From Vanilla planifolia (taxonomy: Eukaryota; Streptophyta; Magnoliopsida; Asparagales; Orchidaceae): DNA of 64,000 bases. Each line of letters opens with the position of its first letter. Positions within the stretch are counted from its first letter, which is position 1. The translations under genes and the position numbers were made by a program. This document shows, in pieces, positions 1 through 12,102 of this stretch. The stretch is from assembly GCA_023846275.1 (NCBI GenBank), contig JAIUJO010000148.1, forward strand, positions 564,001 through 628,000. Direction: 5' to 3'. The notes under the pieces are model-generated. The model did no database searches. It was not told the origin of the DNA and saw only the letters and a program-made list of their open reading frames with translations.

Positions 1-3000
1 GAGTATAGCTGAGCTAGATTAGGTTAAGCTAGGCTAGGCTAGAGTAGAGCAGTATAATAGAGTAGAGTAAAGTAATGCTAGGTTAGGCTAAGTTAGGTTA
101 AGCTAAGCCAGGCTAGGTTAAAAGTAGAGTGGACTAGAGTATAGTAGAGTAGAGTATAGCAGGGCTGAGTAGAGTATAGTATAATAGAGTAGAGTAGAGT
201 AGAGTAGAGTGGAGTTGAGCAGAGCATAACAAAGCAGAGAATAGTAAGGAAGAGTAGAGTAGTGTAGAGCAGAGCAAAATAGAGAAGAGTCAAGCAGAGT
301 ATAACAGAGAAGAGTTGAGCAAAGAAGAGCTATGCAGAGAAAAGTAGAGTAGAGCAGGGTAGGGTAAAGAAGAGTAGAATAGAGAATAGAGTAGTAGAGC
401 TTAGCTGAGCAGAGCAGAGTAGAGAAGAGTAGAGTAGAGTAGAGTAGAGTAGAGTAGATCTTGGTTAGGCTAGCTTAGGGTAGAGTAGAGTAGAGTAGAG
501 CAGAGCTAGGTTTGGTTAGGATAAGCTTGGTTATGTTAGAGTAGAATAGAGTAGAGTATAATAGAGTAGAGTAGAGTAATGTAGAGTTTAGTAGAGTAGA
601 GTAGTTCTAGTTTAGGTTAGGCTAAGTTAGGGTACGCTAGGCTAGGTCATGCTATGCTAAGCTAGAGTAGAGTATAGTAGAATAGAGCAGAGTAAACTAG
701 AGTAGAGTAGAGCTGGGTTATTCTAGGCTAGGCTCGGCTAGGATAGGCAAGGCTAGAGTAGAGTAGAGTATAGTAAAGTAAAGCAGAGTAGAGTAAAGTA
801 GAGATGAGGATAGTAGAGCAAAGCAAAGTAGAGTGGTGTAGAGCATAGCTAAGTTAGGCTAGGCTAAGCTAGGTTATGCTAGGCTAGGCAAGGTTAGGCT
901 CGGCTAGGCTAGGTTAGGATAGGCTAAGCAAGGCTAAGTTAGAGTAGGTAGAATTGAGAAAAGTAGAGAAGAATATAGTATAGTTGAGTAGAGTAGAGCT
1001 AGGGTAGGCTATGGTAAATTTGGCTAGTATAGATTAAAGTAGAGTAAAGCTAGGTTTGGCTAGGCTAGGCTAAGCTAGAGTAGAGTAGAGTTGAGGAGAG
1101 CAGAGAAGAGTAGAGCATAACATAGCAGAGTGGAGCATAATGGAGCAAAGTAGAGTATAGTAGAGCTAGCTTAGGCTAAGCTAGGTAATGCTAAGCTAAG
1201 CAAGGCTAGGCTAGAGTAGAGTAGAGTAGAGTATAGTAGAGCTTGGTTAGGCTAGGTTAGGTTAGGTTAGAGTAGAGTAGAGTAGAGTAGTGTAGAGCTT
1301 GGTTAGGCTAGGTTAGGGTGGGGTAGGCAAGGATGGAGTAAAGTAGAGTAGAGCTTGGTTAGGCTAGGCTAAGCTAGAGTATAATAGAATAGAGTAGTGT
1401 AGAGTAGAGAAGAGTAGAGCCGAGTAGAGTAGAGTAGAGTAGAGTGGAGTAGTGTTGAGTAGAGCAAAGCAGAGGAGAGAAGAGATGAACAAAGCAGAGT
1501 AGAGTAGAGTAGTAAAGAGCAGAATAGAGTAGAGCAGAGCTATGTTAGGTTAGGCTAAGCTAAGCTAGGCTAGGCTGGGGTAGAGCAGAGTAGAGCTAGG
1601 TTAGGTTAGCCAAGGCTAAGTTAGAAAAGAGTAAAGTAGAGTAGAATAGAGGTTAGTGGAGTAGAGTATAGTAGAGCTAGTTTAGGCTACATTAGGCTAG
1701 CCTAGGTTGGGCTAGGCTAGAGTCGAGTTGTGTAGTGTTAAATAGAGTAGGGTAGAGTAAAGTAAAGGAAAGCTAGGTTAAGCTAGGTTAGGCTAAGCTA
1801 GGATTGACTAAAATAAAGTAGACTAGAGTAGAATAGGAGAGCAGAGAAGAGCTAAGCAGAGCTAAACAGAGCAGAGTAGAGTAGAGTGACGTTGAGTAGA
1901 GCAGAGCAAAGTAGAGTAGAGAAAGTAGAGTAGAGTAGAGAAGAGCAAAGTCGAGAAAAGCTAGGTTAGGCTAGGATAGGCTAAGCTAGGCTAGGCCTGA
2001 GTAGAGTAGAGTAGGTTAGAGAAAGGTTAGGGTTTGCTAGGTTAGAGTAGAGTAGAGTAGAGTATAATAGAGTAGAATAGAGTAGAGCTAGGTTAAGCTA
2101 AGCTATGTTAGGTTAGGCTAGGCTAGGGAAGGCTAAGCTAGGCAAGAGTAGAGTAGAAGAGAGCTTTGTTAGGCTAGGCTAGGCTAGAGTAGAGTAGAAT
2201 GGAGTAAAGTAGAGAAGAGCAGAGAAGAGTAGGGTAGAGTATAGTAGATTAGAGTAGAGTAGAGTTAGATTAAGCTAAGCAAGGCAAAGCTAGGCAAGGC
2301 TAAGCTAGGTTAGAGTAGAGTAGAGTAGAGTATAGTAGAGCAGAGTAGAGCAAGCTTAGGCTAGGCTAGAGTAAACGAGAGTAGATTAAAGCAGAGTAGT
2401 GCAAAGTAAAGTACAATAGAGCTAGAGGCTAGGGTAAGAAAAGTTAGATTATGCTAGGCTAGGCAAGGTGATAGTAGAGTATAGTAGAGTAGAGTTAGTT
2501 TAGTTTATAGTAGACTAGGCTTGGCTAAACTAAGCTATAGTAGATTATAGTAAGGTAGAGTAGAGTAGAGTAGCGTAGAGCAAGGCCAGGCTAGGCTAGG
2601 TTAGGCTATGCTAGAGTATAGTAGAGTAGTGTAAAGTAGTGTAGAGTAGAGTAGAGCAGACAGAGCAGAGAAGAGCTGAGTAGAATAGGGTAGAGCTAGG
2701 CAAAGTGGAGCAGAACAGAGCAGAGTAGAGTGGAGTAGTGTAGAATTAGGTTATACTAGACTAGGCTAGGTTAGTTTAGAGTAGAGTAGAGTAGAGTGGA
2801 ATAAAGTAGAGTTGAGTAGAATAGAGTAGGGAAGAGTAGAGTATTGTAGAGTAAAGTAGAGGAGTTAGGCTAGGCTAAGGATAGGGTTGGTTAGGCTAAG
2901 ATAAGGTAGGCTAGGCAAGGCTAGAGTAGAGTAGAGCAAAGCAAAGTAGAGAATAATAGAATAGAGTATAGCATAACATAATAGAGTAGAGAAGAGCAGA

Positions 3001-6000
3001 GTAGAGTAGAGCAGAGCAAAGAAGAGTAGAGCTAGGTTAGGCTAAGTTAGGCTAAGTTAGGCTAGGTTAGGCTAAGCTAGGCCAAGCTAGAGTAAAGCAG
3101 AGCAGTATAGAGTGGAGCAGAGTGGAGTAGAGTAGAGAAGAGTAGAGTAAAGGAAAGTAGCACAGAGCAGAGTAGAGTAGAGTAGAGCAGTAGAGCAAAG
3201 CTAGGTTAGGCTAGGCTAGAGTAGAGTAGAGTAGAATAGATTAGAGTAGAGTATAGTATAGTTGAGCTAAGTTAGGTTTTGTTAGGCTAAGATAAGCAAG
3301 GCTAAGCGATGCTAGGATCGATAAGAGTAGTAGAGTAGAGCTGAGTAAAGTAGAGTAGAGCAAAATTATGTAAGGCTAGGCTAGGCTTGAGAAAAATAGA
3401 GTAGAGTAGTGTAGAGCTGAGTAGAGTAGAGTAGAGCATAGTAGAGTAGAGAAGTGTAGAGCAAATAGAGTAGAGCAGAGGATAGGAGAGCATAGTAAAA
3501 AAGAAAAAAGAAGAGTAAAGAATAGTAGAGCAGAGTAGAGTGGAGTGAAGTTGAGTAGAGCTAAGTTAGGTTAGGTTAGGTTGGATTAAGGTTGAGTAGA
3601 TTAGAATAGAGTTCTATAGAGTAAGGTATAGTAGAGCTAGGTTAGTTTAGGGTAGGCTAGGCTAGAGTAGGCTAGGCAAGGCTAGGCTAAAGTAGAGTAG
3701 AGTATAATGGAGTAGAGTAAATTTTGTTTAGGTAAGGATAGGCTAGGCTAAACTAAGCTTGAGTAGAGCAGAGTTGAGTAGAATAGAGTAGAGCAGGGCA
3801 GAGCATGGTAGAGTAGAGGAAAGTAGAGTAGAGCAGAGCAGAGCACAGTATAGTAGAGTAGAGGAGAGCGAGGTTAGGCTAAGCTAGGTTATGCTAGGCA
3901 AGGCTAGAGTAGAGTAGAGCATGCTTAGGCTAGGCTAGGCTAAAGTAGAGCAGAGTGGAGTGGAGTAGAGTAGAATAGAGTATAGTAGAGTATAGTACAG
4001 TATAGTAGAGTAGAGCAGAGAAGAGTAGAGTAGAGTAGAACAAAGAATAGTAGAGTAAAGTAGAATAGAACAGAGTAGAGTAGAGTATAGCAGAGCATAA
4101 CAGAGTAGAGCTAAGTGAGGTTAGGCAATTATAAGCTAAGGTAAGCTAAGCTAGAGTAGAATAGAGTAGGGTAGAGTAGAGTAGAGCTGAGCTAAGTTAG
4201 GTTAAGCTAGGTTAGGCTAAGCTATGATAAGCTAGGCTAGGTTAGTGTAAGATATTAGTGTTGACTGGAGCTAGGTTAGGCTAAGCTAGTCTTAAATAAG
4301 CTATAATAGAGTAGAATAGAGTAAAATAGAATAGAGTAGAGTATAGCAGTGTAGAGTATTGTAGAGCAGAGCATAATAGAGGAGAGTATAGTAGGGAATA
4401 GAAAAGCAGATCAGAGCAGAGTGTAGTAGAGCAAAGTAGAGTTAAGCTGTGTTGGGCTAGGCTAGGCTAGGCTAGAGTAGAGTATGATAAAGTAAAGTAG
4501 AGTAGAGTAGAGTAGAGTAGAGCTAGGTTAAGATAGGCTAGAGTAAAGCACAGTAAATAAGAGTAGAGTAATGTAGAGTAAAGTATAGTAGAACTAGGTT
4601 AGGCTAGGGTATGTTAGGCAAGGGTAGGCTAGGCAAGAGTACAGTAGAGTAGAGTAGGGTAGAGTAGAGTAGAGATAGTTTTGGCTAGGATAGACTAGGT
4701 TAGGCTCAACCAAGTTAGAGTAGAGTAGAGTAGAGTAGAGTAGAGTAGAATAGAGTAGAGTAGAGTAGAGCTGAGTAGAGCAGGGCAGAGTAGAGTAGAG
4801 AGAGTAGAGAAGAGTAGAGAAGAGTAAAGGAGAGTAAAGCAAGGTTAAGCTAAGCTAGGCTAGAGTAGAGTAGACCTAGGTTAGGCTTGGCAAGGTTAGA
4901 GTAGAGAAGAGTAGGATATAGTAGAGTTGAGTAGAATAGAGAAGGGCACAATAGAGTAGAGCAGAGTAGAGAAGAATAGAGTAGTGCAAAGTAGAACAGA
5001 GCTAGGTTAGGTTAGGCTATGCTAGGCTAGGCTAGAATAGAGTAGAGTAGAGTAAGTAGAGCAGAGCTGAGCTGAGCTTTGTTAAGTTAGACTAAGCTAG
5101 GCCTTGCTAGGTTGGAGTAGTGTAATAGGGTAGGGTAGAGTAGAGTAATCCTAGGTTAGGCTGGGTTATGTTAGGATTGGCTAGGCTAAGCTAGAGTAGT
5201 GTAGAGTAAAGTAAAGTAGAGAAGAGTATAGTAAAGCAGAGAAAAGTAAAGTAGAGAAAAGCAAAGAAGAGTAGAGCAAAGTAAAGTTGAGCAGAGCAGA
5301 GTGAGGACAGGCAAGGTGAAGCTATGTTAAGCTAGGATAGGCTAGACTAGAGTAGAATAGTGTAGATTAGAGTAGAGTAGACTAGGGTAAGAGTAGAGCT
5401 GAGTTAAGTTAGGATAGGCTATGCTACTCTAGGCAAAGCTAGGCTAGGCTAGAGTAGAGAAGAGCTAGGCTAGGCTAGGCAAGGTTAGGCTAAGCTAGGC
5501 TTGGCTAGAGTATAATAGAATAAGTAGAGTAGAGTAAAGAAGGGTAGAGTATAGTAAAGCAGAGTAGAGTAGAGTAGAGTAGAGTAGAGCAGAGCAGAGC
5601 AGAGTAGTTTAGAGTAGAGTAGAGGAGAGCAGAGTAAAGTAGAGAAAAGTAGAGTTGAGTAGAGAAGAGCTGAGCAAAGTAAAGTAGAGATATGTCAGGC
5701 TAGGCTCGACTAGGCTAGAGTAGAGTAGTATAAAGTAGAGTAGAGTAGGCTAGAGCAGAGTAGAGCGAGGTTTGGCTAGGTTATGCTTGTTTAGGCTAGG
5801 ATAAGCTAGTGTAGGCTAAGGTAGGCTAGAGTAGAGTAGAGTATAATAGACTAGAGTATAGTAGAGTAAAGTAAAGCTAGGTTAGGCTAGGCTAGGCTTG
5901 GCTAAGCTAGAGTAGAGTAGAGTGGATTAGAGAGAAGCAGAGTAGAGTATAATGGAGTAGAGTAGAGGAGAGTAGTGTAGAGTAGAGTAGAGCAGAGTAG

Positions 6001-6803
6001 AGTAGAGCAAAGCTAAGTTAGGCTTTGCTAGATTAGGCTTTATTAGGCTAGGCAAGGTTTGGCTAAGCTAGGTTAAAGTAAAGTATAGTATCATATAGTA
6101 TAGTAAAGTAGAGTAGAGTAGAGTTAGGGTTAGCTAGGCTATGGTTAGCTAGGCTTGGCTATGCTAGAGCAGAGTAGAGTGGAGTGAGTGGAGTAGAGCT
6201 AAGTTAGGCTTGGCTAAGCTAGATAAGACTAGAGTATAGAGTATAGTAAATTAGAGAAGATTCAAATAGGGTAGAATAGAGTAGAGAATTGTAGGGAAGA
6301 GTAGAGTAGAAAATAGCATATTAATGTAATGTAGAGCTAGATTAAGTTAGGAAAGGATAGGCTAGAGTAGAGTAGAGTAGAGTAAAGCTTGGTTAGGCTA
6401 GGTTAGAAATGGTTAGAGTAGAGTAGAGTAGAGTATAATGGAGTAGATCTAGGTTAGGATTGGCTATGCTAAGCTAGGCTAGTTTAATGTAGGCTAGGCT
6501 AGACTAGAGTACAGTAGAGTAGAGTAGAATAGAGTTAGGTTTGGCTAAGTTAGGCTAGGCTATGCTATGCTAGAGTAGAGTAGAGTATAGTAAAGTGGGG
6601 TACAGTAGAGTAGAGTAGAGCTAAGATAGGCTAGACTAGAGAAGAGTAGAATGGAGTATATAGAGTATGGCTAGATTAGGGAAGGCTAAGATAGCATAAG
6701 CTATGCTAAGTAAGGCAAGAGTATAGTAGAGTAGAGTAGAGTATAGAAGAATATAACAGAATAGAGTAGAGTAGAGAAGAGTAGCATTGAATTGAGGAGA
6801 GTA

Positions 6804-6957
6804 GTGTAGAGTAGAGTAGAGTAGAGTAGAGTAGAGTAGAGTAGTAGAGAGGAGAGGAGAGGAAATGAGAGGAGAGGAAATAAGAGGAGACGACAGTAGA
6901 GGAGAGGAGAGGAGAGGTAAGTAGAATAGAGCAGAAGAGAGGAGAGGGGAGGAGAGT
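6804..6957 (-). repeat. Perfect GTAGA run followed by GAGGA-variant island (left arm)
   Basis: About eight uninterrupted GTAGA units (roughly 6806-6845) are followed by a block dominated by GGAGA/GAGGA (6845-6957). The only interruptions are a few ATGA, ATAA and GTAGAATAG stretches. This block is almost all purine on the + strand. The single-base change TAGAG to GAGGA/GGAGA has spread across many neighbouring units, as expected from local slippage or short-range conversion. Confidence 0.7.
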
Positions 6958-9900
6958 AGAGCAGAGTAGAGCCAAGTATACCATCGCAGAGTAGAGTAGA
7001 ACAGAGCTAAGCAGAGCTGAGTAGACCATAGCAAAGTAGATAAGGGCATACTATAGTAGAGGAGAGCTGAGCAAAATAGAGAAAAGTAGAGCATTGCAAA
7101 GTAAAGTAGAGTAGAGCTACATTAGGCTATGTAAGGCTAGGCTAGGCTTTGCTAGAGTAGAGTAGAGTAAACAGAGTGTAGTAGAGTAGAGTAGATTAGA
7201 TTAGAGTAGAGTAAAGCAAAGCATGGTTAGGCTAGGCTACTCAAGGATAGAGTATAGTAGAGCAGAGTAGAGAAGAGTAAAGTAGAGAAAAGTGGAGTAG
7301 AGTAGAGCAGAGAAGAGTAGAGTAGGGTAGAGCAAGAATAGTGGAGCAGAGTATAGTAGAGTAGACTGTAATAGAGTAAGGTTAGGCGAGGCTAGGCCAA
7401 GTTAAGCTTGGTTAGGTTAGGCTAAGCTATGCCAGCTAAGGAGTAAAGTAGATTTGAGTAGAGTAGAGTAGAGTAGAGCTAGGTTAGGTTAGACTAAGCT
7501 AGGCTAAGTTAGAGTAGGGTAGAGTAGAGCTTGGTTAGGATAAGCTAAGCTAGGGTAAAGTAGAGTAGAGTATAGCAGAGTAGAATAGAGCAGAGTAGAG
7601 TAGAGAATAATAAAGCAGAGTAAACCAGTGTAAAGAATAGTGGAGCAGAGCAGAGTAGAGCAGAGCAGGGTTAGGGTAAGTTAGGCAATGTTAAGCTAGG
7701 TTATAGTAGAGTAGAGTAGAGTAAAGTAGAGTAGAGTAGAGTAGAGTGGAGTAGAGCTAGGTTAAGCTAAGGTTGGCTCGGCTAGGTTAGGCTAGGCTAA
7801 AGTAGAGTAGAGCAGAGTAAAGTAGAGTTGAGTAGAGCTGGGTTAGGTTAGGCTAAGCTAAGAGAGGCTTGGCTAAAGTAGAGTAAAGTAGAGTAGAGTA
7901 GAACAGAGCAAAGCAAAGTATAGTAAAGCAATGCATAGCAGAGCAGAGCAGAGTAAAGCAAAGTGGAGTGGAGTAGAGTAGAGTAGAGCTGAGCAGTGTA
8001 GACTAGTGTAGAATGGAGCAAAGTAGAGAAGAGTAAAGTAGAGTAGAGTAGAGTAGAGCAAAGCAAAGTAGAGCAGTGTAGAGCTGAGCTGAGCAAAGTA
8101 GTGCAGAGTAGAGTAGAGTAAAGATAGGTAGAGTAGTGCAAATTAGAGTAGAGCCACGTTTGTTTAGGCTAGGTTTGGCTAAGATAGAGTAGAGTAGAGT
8201 AGAGCTAAGTTAGGCTAGGCTATGTTAGAGTAGAGGTTAGTTGAGTCTGGTAGACTTGAGTAGAGTAGTATATTGTTGAGTAGAGGAGAGTAGAGTAGAG
8301 TAGAGCAAGGTTAGGATAGGTAAGGCTAGGCTAGGTTAAGCTAAGCTAAGCTAGGTTAGAGTAGAGTAGAGTAGAGCTAGGTTAGGCTATGCTAGGATAG
8401 GCTAGGCCAAAGTATAATAGAGTAGAGTAGAGTAGAGTAACACAGAGTAGAGTAGAGTAGAGTAAAGCATAATAGAGCAGAATAGAGCATAGTAGAGTAG
8501 AGCAGAGCTAGGCTAAGTTAGGCTAAGCTATGCTAGGCTTGGCTAGGATAAGCTAGAGTAGAGTAGAGAAGAGTAGAGATAAGATAAGCTAATCAAGGCA
8601 ACGCTTGGCGAGGTTAGAGTAGAGTAGTGTAGAGTTGAGTAGAGATGAGAAGAGTAGAGTAGAGTATAATATAGTAAGTAGAATATAGTAGAGTAGAGTA
8701 GAGTAGAGCTTGGTTAGGTTATGCTAGGCAAAAGTAGAGTAGAGTAGGGTAGAGCAAAGCAGAGTAGCACACAGTGGAGTAGAAAAGAGAAGTGTAGTGT
8801 AGAGTAGAGTAGAGTAGAGTAGAGTAGAGCAAAACAGAGCATAGCAAAGAAACACAGAGCAAAGTAGAGCAGAGTAGAGTAGAGTAGAGTATAGCAAAGC
8901 ATCATAAAGCTTGGTTAGGCTAAGCTAAGCTAGGTTAGAGTAGAGTAGAGTAGTATAAAGTAAATTAGAGTAGAGTAGAGTATAATAGGGTATAGTAAAG
9001 TACAATAGAGTATAGTGAAGCTAGGTTAGGCTATACTAGGCTATAGTAGAGTAGAGTAGAGTAAAGTAGAGTACAGCTAGGCTAGGTTAGGCTAGACAAG
9101 TTAGGCTATGCTTTAGTTTAGAAGAGTATAATAGAGTGGAGTAGAGCAGAGTTTAGAAGAGTTGAATAGAGCTAAGCAAAGAAGAGTAGAGCAGAGTAAA
9201 GAAGCGTAGTGCTAGGTTTGGCAAGGCTGGGTTGGAGTAGGGTACAGTAGGGTAGGGTAGACTAGAGCTAGGTTAGGCTTGGCTTGGCTAAGTTAGGTTA
9301 GAGTAGAGTAGAGTAAGGTAGAGTAGAGGAGAGGAGAGCATAACAAAGTAGAGCAGAGTATAGTAGAGCATAATAAAGCAGAGTCAAGTAGAATAGAGTT
9401 GAGAAAAGTAGAGCAAAGTATAGTAGAACAAATTAGAGCAGAGTAGAGAAGAGTATAATAGAGCAGAGCAAGGTTAGGCTAAGCTATGCTATACAAGGCA
9501 AGGTTTGGAAAGGCTAGGCTATAGTAAAGTAGAGTAGAGTAAAGTATAGTAGAGTATAGTTAGGGAAGGTTAGGCTAAAGTAGAGTAGAGTAGAGTAGTG
9601 TAGTGCTACGTTTTGTTAGGATAGGCCAGGATATTCTAGGATAGAGTAGAGTATAGTGGAGTAGAGTATAGTAAAGTAGAACTAGGTTAGGCTAGGCTAA
9701 GATAGGCAAGGCTAGAGTAAAGTAGAGTAGACTTGAATTGAGTAGAATAAAGTAGAATAGAGTAAGTAGAGCATAGAATAGTAGCATAGAGTGGATTGGA
9801 GTTAGGTTAAGCTAGGCTGGAGTAGAGTAGAGTAGAGTAGAGTAGAGTAGAGCAGAGTATAGTAGAGTATAGTATAGTAGAGTAGAGTAGAGTAGAGCTA

Positions 9901-12058
9901 GGTTAGGTTAGAATATAGTAGAGTAGAGTAAACTAGAGCAGAGTAGAGTAGAGCATAGTGGAGTAAAACAGAGCATAGAAAAGTATGGCTAGGTTAGGCT
10001 AGGCTAGAGTAGAGTAGAGTAGAGTGGGGTTTTAGTAGGATAGGCTTGGCTATGATAGAGCTGAGTAGAGCATAGTAGATTAGAGTAGAGTAGAGTAGAG
10101 TACAGTAGAGAAGAGTAGAGTTAAATTAAGCAAGGCCAGGCAAGAGTACAATAGAGTAGAGTAGAGTGTAGCAGAGCAGAGTAGAGTAGAGTAGTGCTGA
10201 GTAGAGTAAATAATCATAGAGCAGATAATAGTAGAGTAGAGCAAAGTAGAGTAGAGCAGAGGAAACCATAACTGAGTAGAGTAGAGTAGAACAAAGCTAT
10301 GTTAGGATAGGTTAGGCCAGGCTACACTAAAGTAAAGTTGAGTAGAGCTAGGTTAGGCTCAGTTAGAGTAGATTTGAGTAGAGTATAGTAAAATAGAGCA
10401 TAATAGAGCGAAGTAGAGTAGAGTATAGTAGAGTATAGTATAATAGAATAGAGTAAAGTAGAGTAGAGTGGAGTATAGCTTAGTTAGACTAAGCTAGAGT
10501 AGAGTTGGATGTAGTACAGTAGAGCAGAGCCACACAAAGCAGAGCAGAGACAAGTAGTGGAGAGTAAAGCAAAGTAGAGTAGAGTAGAGTAGAGAAGAAA
10601 AGAGCAAAGTTGAGTAGAGTAGTGCATAGAAGTGTAGAGTAGAGTAGAGCAAGGTTAAGCTAACCTAGACTAGGTTGGGCTAATTTAGAGTAGAGTAGAG
10701 TCAAGTAGGGTAGGGCATAGTATAGTAGAGCTATGTTTGGCTAACCTAAGCTAGGCTAAGCTATGCTAGATTAGAGTAAAGTAGAGTAGTGTAGAGTTGA
10801 GTACAGTAGAGTTGAGTAGATTAGAGTAGAGTAGAGCTAGTTTTGGTAAGGCTAGGCAAGTCTAGGTTGTACTAGTGTAGAGTGAAGAAAGTAAAGTAGA
10901 GCAGAACAGAACAAAGCAGAGTAGAGTAGAGTAGAGCAGAATAGAGCAGAGTAGAGTACAACAGAATAGAGGAGATGAGAGTAGAATAGGGCAAAGCAGA
11001 GCAAAGTATAATAGTATATAATAGAGTAGGGCAAAGCTAAGTTAGGCTAGGGTAGGCTAGGCTAGGTTGGGCTAGGTTAGGCTAGGCTAGGTTAAGTTAG
11101 AGTAGAGTAGAGTAGATTAGAGCAGAGTAAAGCAAAGTATAGTAGAGTAGAGCTAGGTTAGGCTAGGCTAAGCGAGACAAGGATAGACTATGGTTGGCTA
11201 GCCTAGTGTAGAGTAGAGTAGAGTTGAGTAGAGAAGAGTAGGGTAGAGTAGAGTAGAGCAAGGTTAGGCTTGACTAAGCTTGGCTAGGCTAGAGTTCAAA
11301 ATAAAATAGAGTAGAGTAGAGTCAAGTAGAGTAAAGTAGAGCAGAGAAGAGTAGAGTAGAGAATAGCATAAAAGTATAGAGTAGAGTAAAATAAAGCTAG
11401 GTTAGGCCTTGTTAGGCTAGGTTAGGAAATGTTGGGCAAGGCTAGGCAAGGCTAGGCTAGAGTAGAGTAGAGTAGAACTTGGTTAAGCTAGGCTAAGCAA
11501 TATTGGAGTAGAGTATAATCAAGTAGAGTAAAGCAGTGTAGAGTAGATATAGTTGTGTGAAGTAGAGTAGAGCTAGGGTAGGGTAGGCTAGGCTAGGCTG
11601 GGGCAGGGTAAACAAGACTAGGCTAGGCTAGACTAGACTAGAGTAGAGTAGTGTAGAGTAGAATAGAGCAGAGTAGAGCTAGGTTAGGCTAGGCTAAGTT
11701 AGAATAGGCTAGGATAGGCTAGGCTAGAGTAGAGTAGAATAGTGTAGAGTTGAGTAGAGTTGAGTAGAGTATAGTAGAGTAGAAGGGTAGAGTAGAGCAA
11801 TGAATGTATAGAGCAAAGCAAAGTAGAGTTGAGTGAAGAATATCTTAGCTAGGTTGGGCTAGGGCAAGCTAGGCAAGGCTAGTCTATGCTAGAGTAGAGT
11901 AAAGGATAGTAGAGAAGAGTAGAGCTAGGTTAAGTAATGGTAAGCTAGGGTAGCCTATACTAGACAAGAGAAGTGTAGAGTAGAGTAGAGTAGAGTATAG
12001 TAGAGTAGAGTAGAGTAGAGAAGACTAGAGTTGAGTAGAGTAGAGTATAGTAGAGTAG

Positions 12059-12102
12059 AGGAGAGGCAATGAGAGGAGAGGGGAGGAGAGGAGAGGAGAG
12101 CA
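12059..12102 (-). repeat. GAGGA-variant island in the left arm
   Basis: Consecutive GAGAG/GAGGA units with one CAAT and one GGGG interruption give an almost pure-purine tract of about 42 bases within an otherwise TAGAG-type block. Confidence 0.65.

Noticed and set aside
8230-8290. Slightly irregular stretch (TTAGTTGAGTCTGGTAGACT) that might be a decayed insertion
   Set aside because: The pentamer rhythm resumes within about 40 bp, there are no terminal repeats or target duplication, and point changes and small indels suffice to explain it.
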